A stretch of 64,000 nt of DNA from Rhabditoides inermis (GCA_963966185.1 CAWZYM010000294.1:124001-188000), one strand, 5' to 3'; shown: positions 1-11,790, counted from the first letter of the stretch. Translations and numbers: made by a program. Notes: generated by a model not told the origin, from the letters alone.

Positions 1-1076
1 CCAGCGTCTGAACTGGGAGCGACTGCGGAGGAGCGTCCGGGCCGCTGTGAACAAGGTGAGCATCTACATTACTGCAATCGAACTATTCAGGATCAGGTGC
101 ACGTCACTAACGTGGATGCGGTGATGCGCGAACTGCAGCGGGAGAACGTTCTGCGCGGCAAGTGAGTCGCATTGACACATTGACATGTACCTATTGTACC
201 ACAGGGGCCTGCTGGCTTGCGAGTTGCTGGCTGCGCAGACGCGCTCGCCTCGCTTCACGCGCGCCTACGCTGCGCTCATCTCCGCCGTCAACGCCAAGGT
301 GTTTTTTCTAGTTCTAAGTTTTCATTATTGCTATTACTTAGTTTCCGCCGGTGGGCGCATTGGTGGTGCACCGTCTGGTGATTCGACTGAAGCACAGCTG
401 TCCGGACGGGGATGACCTCGCAACAGTCACCACGGCCCGTTTCCTCTCGCAGCTCATCACACTCCAAGTGGTACGCTCACACTTCTCTGCTCCTTCCAGT
501 GTTTTTTTTTCATCAGACGGAGCTACTACTCGCCTCCGAAGTCATCTCCCTTCTATTACAAGATCCCACAGATGCGAGCACAATGACGGCGATCGACTTT
601 ATGAAAACGTTTGGCAGTGAGATTGGACAGGTTCCGTTTATTAGGATTCCGTTCTACTTCCACTTTTAGAAGGATCCTCGCATTTACACCGTGATTTTTG
701 ACCGTCTGCGTCATGTTCTACAGGACAGCGCTCTGGACAGGCGCACGCGCTACGCCATCGAGACCATATTCCACATTCGCAAAGACAATTTTGTCGTGAG
801 TCAATTATGAAACTTCGTTAGTTGATGGCGGAGACGAGCGCAGCGTAGGCGGCGTTGACGGCGGAGACAAGCGCAGCGTAGGCGCGCGTGAAGCGAGGCG
901 AGCGCGTCTGCGCAGCCAGCAACTCGCAAGCCAGCAGGCCCCTGTGGTACAATAGGTACATGTCAATGTATCAATGCCACTCACTTGCCGCGCAGAACGT
1001 TCTCCCGCTGCAATTCGTTAGTTTTTGATTCGAATCGTGTCGTAGGCTTTGAGCCGAATGGAAGGCGCAGCCTCAC

Positions 1077-1111
<35 letters not shown>

Positions 1112-3400
1112 GCCGAAACGTGTTGCAGAATTACCCCACTGAGCTGGAGCGTCTCCACCCGCAGACGCCTTATCCCATCTCGGTAGAGGACTGCCAGGAT
1201 GCGAGGGAGGTGCTGGGTGAGTGAAAACCCCTTTTTTTGTATACCTATACCGCACCATATTAAGATGAGTTCATCTTCGATCCGAACTTCGCGGAGAACG
1301 AGACGGCGTATTTCGAGCTGGACATGAGCAGCGGGGAGAGTGGCGGAAAGGAGGGAGGGGCGGTGGCACGCGCGGCCTCCCCCCTCGCTCTGACACACAT
1401 CGAGAGACACGTGTGCATGGCTCTCCAGTCGAAGGGCTACACGGAGGCGGCCGATACGCTGCTAGCACTCAACACCCACAAGGCCGGCAAGGTAACGTTA
1501 CAATCTGAAAATACGAGGGGGCTGCGGCGGAGAGAGGGGCGCTGCGGCTGATTCACTAGCCAGACTCAGATGTATTTTATGCGAGGTGTGTTGTACTATA
1601 TCTATATGTGTGCAATGCGAATGCCCATTTATTTCTCAAATGTGTGATGAAATGTTGAAAATCGCACAATTTGGGTAGAATTTGAGGTGATCGATTGCTT
1701 GCAGGCTGAGATGTGCCGCGTTCTGTTGGGGCGCGTGGTGCACTCTGCCAGCTACGACATCTCGGACGGGTTGATGTGCGCCCGGCTGTGCCGCCAAGAT
1801 CAGCAACTGCGACGCGCATTCGAACAGGCGAGTCTGTCAACAATATGTAAATGGTATCCATCCCACATGTTCACGGAACGGTCATCTGTTGCGAACGAAA
1901 CAGCAGACAGTCGATCGATGTGATGATTCTAAAATAGACTTTCTGAGAATCTGTTTGAGAGTGTGCAGCAATTTTTCTGCGAGTTTCCAGACCAAGTTGA
2001 GTGGTTGGGTCGAGTCGCTATTCAAGTGAAATCAAATACGCCGTTTTGGAATTTCTCAAACATCACATGTTACGGTTGTTTCAGATCATACGCGACGCAT
2101 ACAGCCGCATCGACGAGTTCGAGGACAATGAGAATCTCGCCTGCTTTGTCTCCCATCTCCTTGCCAGCAACGCCATCGCCTGGCATGTGGGTGGATCGAT
2201 ATATCGATTGATCGATTGATCGTTTCCAGATTCTGTCTGTGATGCGTCTGACTGCGAAGACTTCGGATGCGGGACGGACCTTCATTCAGAAGCTGTTCGA
2301 AGAGTTGGAGAAGAGCATGGGAGTGGACAGGCTGGCGAGTTGCCGAGCCGTGAGTCGAACACATTTCATTTTGTTTTACATTTCGGGTCAGCACTTTGAC
2401 AGCTTGGGTGTTCGAAGAGCACGTGGAACGTTTTTGACAGAAACTCACCCGATACGTCGCATTTGCTTGCGGACGTTTCGTTTTCGTTGAGCCATCGTAT
2501 ATTCGACCATCGACTTCCGACCGAGTGTTTGTCCAGGAAGCTGCACTCTGCCCTCTCCGGCATTCTGCCTCGCGACAGCGCCGACAATGCGCGATTCGCC
2601 ATCGCATTCTTCACTCGCATCAACCTATCCGCCATCACGTGAGTATTGATCGATCGATTGTTTGTCATGATCTATCGACTGAATTCCAGAGCGAACCTGT
2701 GCGAGTGGCTGGAGAATCGTGATGCGGCGGGCGAGCGAAGGGAACACGAGAGGAGGAGGGAGCAGAGACACGCGGGCAGAGACTGGGGCAAGGGAGAGAG
2801 GTATGTACATGTAGCTGTGAGGTGATATATCAGCAACAGTATGTTTCCTTCATGTTTGCTATTTATAATGAACATTTGAATACAGTCGCAAGCGCGCGTG
2901 GCGGGATGTGACAAACGAGACGCGGCATGGGAAGCGGGACGGGGACCAAGAGAACAGGAGCAAGAGGTGAGATTCAAGTAGTGGTCTCTACCACGTATTC
3001 CAGTTCCTCCGATCGCCACGGCGGCAGCAACCGACACTCGCACCGCTACGATGACAGCTGGGGGCACCGGTGGGTGGAGGGAGGAGTCAAGCTTCACCGA
3101 TTGAACATTTTTGAGTTGATTACACTCAAACAATGAAATTCTGTGAGCAATGACAGTGGAGTACTAGAATTATAGAAAATCATGATGATAATCCACGATA
3201 CCGGAGTGTGTTCCGGATCTGGCTTCCGGCTGGTTTCTGGACTATCCATGTTTCATTCAGGGACTCGGATCGCAGCGTCAGCAGCCATCACAACAAGAAG
3301 CGAGGCGAGGAGAAGAGGTGGGTGGTGTCAGCTGTTAGGGAACACTCCACTCATACACAGGTCGCACCGTCACCGTCGTGAGAATGCGCCGTCACCGTAG
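1..3400 (+). CDS. CWC22: CWC22-like pre-mRNA splicing factor, 5' end outside window
   Basis: CWC22 (nucampholin) is a spliceosome component that recruits eIF4A3 so that the exon junction complex is deposited on mRNA; it acts in the nucleus. The window opens inside the MIF4G domain: exons read RSVRAAVNKV, ELQRENVLRGK, GLLACELLAAQ, FTRAYAALISAVNAKFP, then FDRLRHVLQDS and IETIFHIRKD. The MA3 part follows (IERHVCMALQSKGY near 1400, AEMCRVLLGRVV near 1705, FFCEFPDQVEWLG near 1970, KLFEELEKSMGV near 2300, ILPRDSADNARFAIAFFTRI near 2560). The tail is charged and rich in Arg, Ser and His, ending SHRHRRENAPSP with a TAG at 3398-3400, as is usual for the RS-like C-terminus. AATAAA lies near 3580. One intron contains an inverted copy of two upstream exon pieces. 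Exon edges are approximate; the identity is secure from the order of motifs. Confidence 0.88.
130..295 (+). repeat. CWC22 exon-intron-exon segment, source of the inverted copy at 851-1016
   Basis: This 166-bp stretch covers the end of one CWC22 exon, a short intron and most of the next exon. It reappears in reverse orientation about 555 bp downstream at 851-1016 with only a handful of mismatches. The pre-mRNA could therefore fold into a long hairpin that takes in a splice donor and an acceptor. Confidence 0.9.
851..1016 (-). repeat. Inverted duplication of CWC22 exon segment inside a CWC22 intron
   Basis: The reverse complement of 130-295, including the GTGAGT donor and the CCACAG acceptor of the copied mini-intron. 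It lies in the intron between the exon ending KDNF (near 797) and the exon starting near 1120. A further short tandem piece of the same sequence (GGCGGAGACGAGCGCAGCG) precedes it at about 826-849. High identity suggests a recent local rearrangement. Confidence 0.9.
1077..1110 (+). repeat. (AAT)n microsatellite
   Basis: About eleven uninterrupted AAT/ATA units in a CWC22 intron, directly after the inverted exon copy. Confidence 0.95.
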
Positions 3401-3626
3401 AGATGACTCATAAACATACAATATGAGGGATAGACAATATCTATTATACATGAACTATATTATATATTCCACACGTATGCTTCCACACATTGGTTATCGT
3501 TTTGTTGTCCTTACTGTCTTACTGTTTTGTTTTACTGGTTATATTTTGTTACGATTGCTGTATTTTTCCTGAAGAGTTCAATAAATGTGTTTTTTTTTCA
3601 TCTTACTCAGCTTTTTCCCAACAAGT

Positions 3627-3797
3627 GCACTCCCGGATACCCCGGACGAGTGCTTTCCAAAAATAACCAGTGTTTGACACTGAGCGAACCCAGGTCAGAA
3701 CTCTAGGCGTACCTTGAGTACTGGGATATAATCCGACAAAAGTAGCCGCGCCATCTCTCTTACCACGCCACCGCGCGCGATTCGCGCCGGGTTTGCG
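3627..3797 (+). repeat. Intergenic structured element, copy 1
   Basis: A ~170-bp element between CWC22 and the next gene. It starts with a possible hairpin (GCACTC..GAGTGC, inner CCGG..CCGG), then CAGTG-TTTGA-CACTG, then a third arm pair around AGGTCAG..ACCT, then GAGTACTGGGATATAA, and ends GCGCGATTCGCGCCGGGTTT. Two further copies lie at 4933 and 10012 in the same orientation. It could be an RNA gene, a promoter module or a short transposon; the sequence does not decide. Confidence 0.75.
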
Positions 3798-3904
3798 GCG
3801 CGCATCGAGACGGCCCCAAAAGCGTTGATTCGAATTTGAATAAACCCAACAAAGTCACGTCTGGCAACCAGTCGGCCATCGGTCATTTCCTTCTCGGCTG
3901 CGTC

Positions 3905-4806
3905 ATGAACCAGTGAGTTCGTTCTGTTGCTCATCTGTCCGTCGTTTCCCTCTTCACTTGTCGCGTAGTCTGTCTCTGCCCGCTGCTCGCATGTCCGAGC
4001 TGGTTCCCATCTTCGACCCCCCGTTCACCACACCTTGCCCTGACTCCCATTCCCCACGCATTTCCAATACAGTTTGCTCTTCGTATCCCGATCAGCGATA
4101 AGTGCTTTCAATGCGCGTGCCTTGGATGAAACGTTTCCTTGCTGAACTGTGTTCTTCTGGCGTTAGTCCCCAATACTTGCGCCGTACTGCATGTTTCCCT
4201 GTACGTTGTTGCCAAATAGTCGGCCATATCGAGTCTACCTCTAACTCTATTAGAAACCACAAATCATTCTCCCCTATCGTCTCTCACTCTTCTCTATTCC
4301 AGCGAACGCGCTGCCTCGGAGCGTCTCTTTATCTACGGTCCATCTTACACCTCCGAGCATATGTGAGTTATCGATCGATATTCGATCGATATCCAATCGA
4401 TAACACGTGTTTTCAGCGAGTACGTGGGAGCGGCGTGCGTGGTTCTTTGGATCGGGCTCTGTGAGTAGTCTACCGTTGCCACAGTGCTGCTATCGTAATC
4501 TGTTTCTATATACCGTATTCCAGTTCTGGCTATTCGATTCTGTGGTTTCTTGGGCTTGCGCCCGGCCAAGCACAAAGTGAAGGAATTGAAAAAGGCGTAC
4601 CATATGTGAGTGAGAGAGAGAGCGCGCGCGGAAGAGTGAAGGAGATATTTCAGGGCCACCTCGGCAGAGCGGACTGCACATTCGATGACCGGCGATGGAA
4701 CCTCTATGATGGCACCCAATATCAGGCATAAGGTGAACCATCTCTCTCTCTCTCTTTCACTTTTCCATTTTAGAAGTCTACCGAGCAGCAGTCGCACTCC
4801 AAGTAG
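3905..4806 (+). CDS. Small single-helix membrane protein, unidentified
   Basis: I do not recognise this protein. The exons that read best are ERAASERLFIYGPSYTSEH (from 4303), EYVGAACVVLWIGL (from 4418), LAIRFCGFLGLRPAKHKVKE (from 4526), ATSAERTAHSMTGDGTSMM (from 4655) and KSTEQQSHSK with TAG at 4804-4806. Together they give one hydrophobic segment of about 25 residues followed by a basic stop-transfer-like stretch and a short polar tail, so a small type II or tail-proximal membrane protein is likely. The ATG at 3905 followed three codons later by a donor is one start option; the 5' exons between 3905 and 4300 are uncertain. It lies between two copies of the structured intergenic element. Confidence 0.5.
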
Positions 4807-4932
4807 AGCGTCATCTCTCCCTCTGAATTCAAAACAAGTGTATTTGTATTTGATCTGCTTTATGTTTTGATGTGTCCTCGTTGTTTAATGTATAAAGTTG
4901 TATTTCAAACATGTTGAGTTGGTGTACTTATC

Positions 4933-5100
4933 GAACTCCCGGATACCCCGGACGAGTGCTTTCAAAACTAACCAGTGTTTGTCACTGAGCAAACTCAGGT
5001 CAGAATTCTAGGCGTACCTTGAGTACTGGGATATAAACCAGCGAACACAGTCTCGCTTTCTTTCTTACCCCGCCATCGCACGCGATTCGCGCCGGGTTTG
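4933..5100 (+). repeat. Intergenic structured element, copy 2
   Basis: Second copy, the most diverged of the three. The CAGTG..CACTG hairpin keeps its arms while the loop changes (TTTGT instead of TTTGA). The third hairpin ACTCAGGT..ACCTTGAGT is better paired than in copy 1. It sits between the small membrane-protein gene and the carboxylesterase. Confidence 0.75.
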
Positions 5101-5428
5101 CGTCGTCCACTAGAGAGTTGTGCGCATGCGAGAGCGCGCCAGACAACGAAAGAGAGAGAGAGAGAAGCTCACGATCAGATCAATTGCAGTCAGACCAAAA
5201 ACACAATAACACGAATCAAACACGTATCGAAAATATTAATTCACAATGTTAGTCATTGTCTTGCACAGCCCAAGCACATAATTTCATAACAAACACCAAT
5301 CCAACACTTTCATATCTCAATAACCACGTGTGTCTGTTTTTAGCTGATTGATTTTATCAATACCATCCCTTATCAGTTCGGTGTGTTCGCGCGATTCGAT
5401 CGCTGTGGCGACCCGAGTTCGTGGAGTG

Positions 5429-5988
5429 ATGTTGATATTATGCCTCCTATTCCTTCTGCCCCTCTCCTCTTCCACTCAAGTCCGCACCAGCAAGGGAGTT
5501 TTTCGCGGATACACACGCAAGGCCAGCGATGGACAGACCATCAGCATATTCAAAGTGAGATCATGAACTTGTATTCTCAATTTGCGTTATCACTTTATCA
5601 TCTATCACTTCGTATCCGTGAAGCGTGTGGAGGATAGTTGATGCATGCTACTAGCGGATGAACTTGCTTTGGAAATGTTTATGTGTGTTGAGGCGGTTCC
5701 GATCTCCTCTCCCCCGGTCGGTCCCCTCCGATTCGCCCTGCCTCAACCACATCCAGGCTGGTCGGGTGTGAGAGATGCGACACACTACAGGTGGGAGACC
5801 TTTCAAAGCATCTTCATTCACTCTCGATCAACTGTCCACTAATTTTGCTGCAATTGGACTTTGTTTAAAAAGTAACTTTCTTTTCTAGTGCCGCCTGTAT
5901 GTCAAACTCTTCCATAACAACTACTCGACAGAAGGAAATGAGCGAGGACTGTTTGTATATCAACCTGTTCATTGGAGAGGGATGTACG

Positions 5989-6067
<79 letters not shown>

Positions 6068-9000
6068 TCACTCTGTCAGCCGTCCTCTCCCTGCCCTGTC
6101 CTCACTTACTTCCACGGAGGCAACCTCAACTACGACTCGGCTGTCATGTTCAACGACACACATCTGATCAACAGGGTCGCCAGCCAGGGTGCGTTTATGA
6201 AATAGCATCACACGTCATACGAACGATACGATTCGGAATCCTGTTTCTGATACAATGTCCTGTTCATGGGCAGTTTGTGTAAATGTGGAGCGACTCACTC
6301 ATTCATGCAGGCGTCATCTTCGCCATCCCGGCGTTCCGCCTGGGTATCTTCGGTCTGCTCACACTCAACGACCGCCGAGCCGCGCCCAGCAACCTCGCAT
6401 TCTATGGTCAGACATTTTCCATTGAAAATAGGGGTAAAGGAGTACACTATTACTATATTATTCTTTGCACATACATGCATACATGCAGCAGCCTAGCATA
6501 TTAATTTCTAAACTCCCATCTTATTACACTAGCTATCTGCTTCTGATTCTAATGGAGACTCTGAAACATATAACATGTTGTGTGAATGGGACCTTTTGAG
6601 ACGCGATCGCCGCGCTTGTCTGGATCCAGGATGAGATCGGGGCATTCGGAGGAGACCCTGACGAGGTCACTATCATGGGACACTCTATGGGAGGCTCGAT
6701 GGTGGGTGGTTGAAAGTGTATGTATGCAACGTTGTGAGAATTAAACATCATTATCAATTTGCAAAATAAGTATTGTAGTGATATTGATATATCTCTGTAG
6801 GTTATGGCCATGTCACTTTCTCCGGACCTTTCTATGCCTGGCCAACCAAAAAGAGGAGGGAAGCTGTTTCACAGGTGATCATTGATCATTCAATTATCAT
6901 TTATTTTATTACCGAAGTTTTGGATGGAACCATTATTCACAGTTGATCTTATAATTCATAAGCAGTTGTGAGAGATGTGTCATCTCTCTGTTGTGTTTCT
7001 CATGCTCGTCTCTTGTTGTGGTTTTGATGCGTTGCGATGTTATGTGCGATAATGTGTATATAACCGATCAGTAAGATCGATCGGGGCTCATTCCGGATAA
7101 ACCTTTCCCACTGACACGTTGCCCATGCTGACTGGCAGCAGTCGAGTGGTTCCGATCCTACCGTAACCTCTGGCCGTATTGGCAGCTACCGTATTCCTAA
7201 GTGCGCTCCCGTCTGATTCCCGGAGTGCGTCATTCTTCTGTCGTCCTATTGTCGTATTTGTATTCCCTGTCCGGTCGAGGAGGGATGGAGCAGTGCCGAG
7301 AGGAGCAGCTGCGCGGACGAGAGCAGAAGAAGGCGGCTGCCGGAAGAGCTGGGATCGTGTCTAGTGGATGCGCCGCTGCTGATAGGAAGAGAGGAGCCGT
7401 TGTGAGTGGACTACTAGGTGTCGATCTGTCTATCTGTTGAGTCCTTGGTTTCTCCTAGTTTTGATCTCTGAGAAACCAAGTATCTTGAGACTATCTATCT
7501 AGATTCGGATTGAAGAATTGCACTATTGCGATCATCATCGTGTGCGTGACTGATTACATCATTGTACAAATGTTAGAGATTGTTCTGAGTGTTGCGATAT
7601 CTAATGATGAGGACATCACTCTGTGTAAGGTGGTAGCTGTGAGAGATGTGTCATCTCTCTGTTGTAATTCTCATGCTCGTCTCTTGTTGTGGTTTTGATG
7701 CGTTGCGATGTTATGTGCGATAATGTGTATATAACCGATCAGTAAGATCGATCGGGGCTCATTCCGGATAAACCTTTCCCACTGACACGTTGCCCATGCT
7801 GACTCAGTGTATGGGCGCGGCGGTAGCGAGCGCGGCTCTCAATCGAAAGGTTCGATGCCGCCCGTGGGCTGAAAAAAGTTCCGCTACCGCGGTGGGTTGG
7901 CGACCACCCTGACACGTTGTCAGCCGCTAGCCAGAAGACACCGTCATCGTGAATTCTCATTGCTGATTTTCTAGAGCCATACCATCTAGCACTCTATTGT
8001 TGTCCCTCCATTGTCATTGTTCACAGGCATTTCATGTGTGACGCATCCTTGTGGTGTAAAGTATGAAACGTATCGAAAAAATTCAGAGTTGCCTCAATGT
8101 CGGGGTCTATTGAAAGTGCAAACGTGGAGAGGCAGAAACAGATCAGCCTGGCTGCGGGCTACTATGCGAACGTGAGTCGAATACGTTTCAGTGAGAGTAT
8201 AAGTTAATAGTCCTTTGCTCACTGCTAATACCGACTCCAGTGAGCGTGCTATCAAACAACATGTTTAGTGTACCTCTCAACTCCTCTCCACTTCGACACT
8301 GGAAGAAGACAGACTGATAGTGTCTTGTCTGCGCACACTTACATCCACGCAACTCGCACACGTATCCAGAAGACTCGACGACGACTTGGCAGACACGGCG
8401 TTTCAGTAAGAGAACCTGATTCAAATATAAATTCAAAATATCATCAGATCTTACCTGCATCTGCCGCCGCTTTTCTACAGTGACACCATCTCGCCTAACT
8501 TGCGCGATCCGCCGGTAAACTGGGGCGCGTCGCGGTTGCGTCGTGGTTATGGTCGTCTTTTCAGCAATACGATCTCTTACTGGGCAGTACTGCCATGGAA
8601 TTAGGGCCGTTTACAAAATCCAGTATGCTGGATATCACGGAAGTGAATTTTCAAAATAATGTTCAGTTTAGTTATTTCAATTCAGGGAGAGCTGCTATCA
8701 ATTCAGAATCTTGACGAATTCAAGGAGAAATTCATTATCGACGCTAAGAATGCGATTTCAGGTGGTATATTTGTTTCAGTTTAAAAAAAAAACGCCGAAT
8801 CAGCAGATTTTTAATTAGAGAATTGTACATACAAATACATTATATTTAAAACGTGTTGTTTCAGATTTCCACGCCTCTTACATATCTCAAGTCACTTTTG
8901 TATCGAATTATGTTCTCGCTACGAGCATGAAACGACGACATCCAGAGAGAAAAGTAAACCCACTTGCAACGCGGCTGCGTCGCGGTCACGTTGCATACAC

Positions 9001-9311
9001 AGTACACTTCTTTTCAGGTGTATATTTACTCTCTCGACACCGAGAAGCACAACTTCCACTCATCCGATATGTACTACATGGTAAGCGGCAAGAAAAAAAA
9101 AGCAAATTGCATTATAAATGCATTCAAAGATACATCAGTGTAGTGAAACATATTGCCAATTCTATACAAAATAAAGTTTTGAGGTAGGAGTGCATTCGCG
9201 AGAACTGAATGAAGAAGAGGAGTGCGTGATGGAGATGTTCAGTCGAATGTTCACAGAATTTGCGAAGACAGGGATACCTGCTAGTGGTAGGAAGAGAGAG
9301 AGGGAGAGAAG

Positions 9312-9343
<32 letters not shown>

Positions 9344-9554
9344 ATGATCGAAAAAGAGGCGAGACAAGTTTAAATGTTCAGATTTCGATCCCTTTTCGCC
9401 ATTCCTAAACAACTACTATTCAATCCAATTCAACTCTACGGAAGGGACAGTGCCTCACATGGAAAATGGATACCATCAAGAGGTTACATACATTTCAAAT
9501 CTCTCTCTCTCTTACTCTCTCTCTAACTCTCTCTTCTCTCTCTCTCTCTCTCTC

Positions 9555-9613
<59 letters not shown>

Positions 9614-9928
9614 TGGCATTGCCTGGCTTCAGATCGTTGACTACTGGCTGACCGACCTGGTTCAATTCGATCGCAACATCAGTCTGCGGAAAGGAATGGA
9701 AACAGAGAAGGTGAGTTGCTTTTGCAAACGCTAGTGAACATCTTCTTTCCAGTACCCGATACCTCCTCCCTCCTCGCTCTCGCTTCTCCCATCCGGACCA
9801 CTCCCCGTTGTCCCCTCATCCAGTCTCTGGATATACATCATAGTTGTTGTTCTCATTGTACTCATACTTGTATTCTTTGCATCACGTAGTAATGCTGCGG
9901 GAAAGTACACTAGAATACTAGACAACTA
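5429..9928 (+). CDS. Type-B carboxylesterase/cholinesterase-like protein with signal peptide and C-terminal membrane anchor
   Basis: An alpha/beta-hydrolase of the carboxylesterase type B family, expected at the cell surface or secretory pathway. The first exon gives a signal peptide (MLILCLLFLLPLSSSTQ). Family landmarks follow: PPVGPLRF, HPGWSGVRDATHY, SEDCLYINLF (near 5940), FHGGNLNYDS with the oxyanion GG, the nucleophile elbow GHSMGG (near 6680), then, after a 1.2-kb intron (6875-8086), MSGSIESANVERQ. Later exons give YDLLLGSTAMEL, a catalytic-His-like segment KHNFHSSDMYYM (near 9050), FAKTGIPAS and IVDYWLTDLVQFD. The last exon encodes a hydrophobic stretch (LWIYIIVVVLIVLILVFF) and a short basic tail ending ILDN, stop at 9926-9928. 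The big intron carries a duplicated 167-bp repeat. I did not locate a clear catalytic acid, so activity is not proven. Confidence 0.85.
5990..6066 (+). repeat. (GA)n microsatellite at an intron 5' end
   Basis: About 37 GA units starting a few bases after the GTAAGA donor of a carboxylesterase intron. It has no coding meaning. Confidence 0.95.
6967..7133 (+). repeat. 167-bp direct repeat, copy A (carboxylesterase intron)
   Basis: Begins TGTGAGAGATGTGTCATC and ends CCCATGCTGACT; copy B at 7638-7804 has the same length and only a few differences. Two such repeats about 500 bp apart resemble a very small terminal-repeat element, but no TG..CA ends or target duplication could be confirmed. Confidence 0.85.
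7638..7804 (+). repeat. 167-bp direct repeat, copy B (carboxylesterase intron)
   Basis: Near-identical partner of 6967-7133. The ~500 bp between the copies has short open stretches, but the coding phase of the flanking exons joins directly across the whole intron, so I read it as non-coding. Confidence 0.85.
7813..7925 (+). repeat. Possible tRNA-derived short element
   Basis: Contains TAGCGAGCGCGG (A-box-like) and GGTTCGATGCC (B-box-like) about 20 bases apart, closer than in a normal tRNA, and no cloverleaf can be drawn. The flanks are GC-rich and partly palindromic (CGGTAGCG..CGCTACCGC). Confidence 0.3.
9500..9607 (+). repeat. (CT)n tract in carboxylesterase intron
   Basis: An interrupted CT run just upstream of the exon that starts ATCGTTGACTAC. 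It lengthens the polypyrimidine tract of the acceptor. Confidence 0.95.
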
Positions 9929-10011
9929 GACTGGAACAGTTGTGTAAACATTATCCTTATATTGTTCTCCATGAAAATGCAAGAAATTAAAAGGGAAATA
10001 CAGTAATCGCT

Positions 10012-10180
10012 GCACTACCGGATACCCCGGACGAGTGCTTTCCAAAAATAACCAGTGTTTGACACTGAGCAAACTCAGGTCAGAACTCTAGGCGTACCTT
10101 GAGTACTGGGATATAATCCGACAAAAGCAGCCGCGTCATCTCTCTTACCCCACCACTGCGCGCGATTCGCGCCGGGTTTA
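10012..10180 (+). repeat. Intergenic structured element, copy 3
   Basis: Third copy, nearly identical to copy 1 up to the ATATAATCCGACAAAAG segment. It begins about 85 bp after the carboxylesterase stop and just after its polyA region, so like the others it follows the 3' end of a plus-strand gene. Confidence 0.75.
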
Positions 10181-10397
10181 CAATTCCCACAGGAGGCGCG
10201 TCATACAATCAGACGATCAGATCTTTCACAGTTTCATCTCACATCCAACACGCAACCATAAGAACGCGTTTATCTCTATTTATTCCAACTGTAATTCTGT
10301 AAACGCGCGGCGAGTAAGGATTTGTTATATCGAATACATGCGAGTGTTTGGGGAGACAAGGGGGGAGGAGGGACGGGTGGAGGAAGGGAGGGAGCAG

Positions 10398-11745
10398 CTA
10401 CTCCTTGCTCGCCTTCTCGCGACTCGCTTGCGCCGACGCCGTCGGCATACCCAACATCAACGTCTCCGGGCGCACCTCGTTCTGCAAGTACCGTATGTAA
10501 GCTACGGTACCCACACAAAGTACCGTACCTTTCCGTCGCGGACCACATAGGCCGTGTTGGCTAGCCAGCGCGACTGGCACATCTCCGCGTAAGTGGGGCG
10601 GGAGGGCGGGTACGGGTGGAGAATCTCGTACACAAGAGTCTTCAGCTCCAGCGACAGATCGATCTTCGGGAACCTGAGAGTGACGTAAGCGTAAGATACG
10701 CAGACGCAGACGCACCGGATCCTGTGTCCGAGCATGCGGTCGACCATCTTCTGCGGGTAGCGATCGTCGTACGGCATCACTCCAGTCACCATCACGTACA
10801 GCACCACTCCGGCAGACCACACGTCAACCTAGGTGTACGGTAGATAGTCACAGGGTTACGGTATCGTACCGTACACCCGCTGTAGCTAACGGCGCGGAGA
10901 ATCTCTGGCGCCACGTACGCGCGACTGCCGCAAAACGTGTTCGAGCACTAGATTACAAATCGATAATCAATCGATAATCGATCGATACCTCTCCGCGGCG
11001 GAGGTGGCGCGCAAAGCCAAAGTCGCCCAGCTTGACATTGTCGTGCTTATCGAGAAAGACATTCTCGCATTTCAGGTCGCGATGCACAATCTCTAGTGTC
11101 TTCAGGTACTGTAACGAATCAGGATTACAGTATAATTTAGGTATACGGTATCAGCTAGGTACAGTACCTGGAGTGCCTCGACCAGCTGGCGGAAGATGAA
11201 GCGCGCGTCCACCTCGCTCACGCGCTTGTTCTTCGTGATCTCAACATCGATCGATAATCAATCGATAACCGATCAGCACACCTTCTGGAGCAGGTCGCCG
11301 CCGTCCGCAAACTCCTCGGCGAGGCACACGTACTGCTCGAATTTTATCACCTGGTATACGGTAATTGCCAATAGGTACGAAGATTACGGTAGGTACAGTA
11401 CCTGGTGCACCTTTACGATGTTGATGTGGTCGAGCTTCTTGACCAGCTCGATCTCGCGCGGGAGGAAGCGCCGCACATACTCGGACTGAGTCCTGCCGCG
11501 AATATCTCGGTCACTGTGGACTACAGTAGTAGACTCACTTCGTGTCGATGACCTTGACGGCGATCGTCTTGTTGAGCGTGTGTGAGAAGGCCGTCTGCAC
11601 GTTCGAATACGAGCCCTTGCCTGAATCAGGGGCCGGTTACGGTGGAATCAGGGCAGTCCAACACACCGAGAAAGCCCTGCAGATCGATGTTGTGTTGTTT
11701 GAGATGCTGCTCCAATTTAATGAGATTCGTTTCACTTTCAACCAT
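10398..11745 (-). CDS. TSSK-like serine/threonine protein kinase
   Basis: A protein kinase most like the testis-specific serine kinases. On the minus strand the exons give MVESETNLIKLEQHLKQ, the glycine loop FLGKGSYSNV, the VAIK-type lysine in IAVKVID, KKLDHINIVKVHQVIKFEQY, EEFADGGDLLQ, the catalytic loop IVHRDLKCENVFLD, DFGFARHLRRGE, the activation-segment end FCGSRAYVAPEIL, WSAGVVLYVMVTGVMPYDD and a C-lobe ending PTYAEMCQSRWLA. The protein then ends with a short tail (REKASKE, TAG at 10398-10400). All catalytic motifs (K, HRD, DFG, APE) are intact. DLKCENVFLD with Cys is typical of TSSKs, which act in sperm. The start ATG at 11743-11745 is the first in frame. It is divergently arranged with the TPR gene across a GA-rich spacer. 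Confidence 0.88.
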
Positions 11746-11790
11746 TTTTGTTTGAGAGAGGTGAGACCGACGTCCGAAGGGGACTAGAAA

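Noticed and set aside
1018..1410. 130-codon minus-strand frame with poly-Tyr
   Set aside because: Runs through the (AAT)n microsatellite and antisense to CWC22 exons.
7179..7440. Open frames considered as esterase exons
   Set aside because: The exon at 8087 (VASMSGSIES) joins LFHR at 6874 in exact phase, so everything between is intron.
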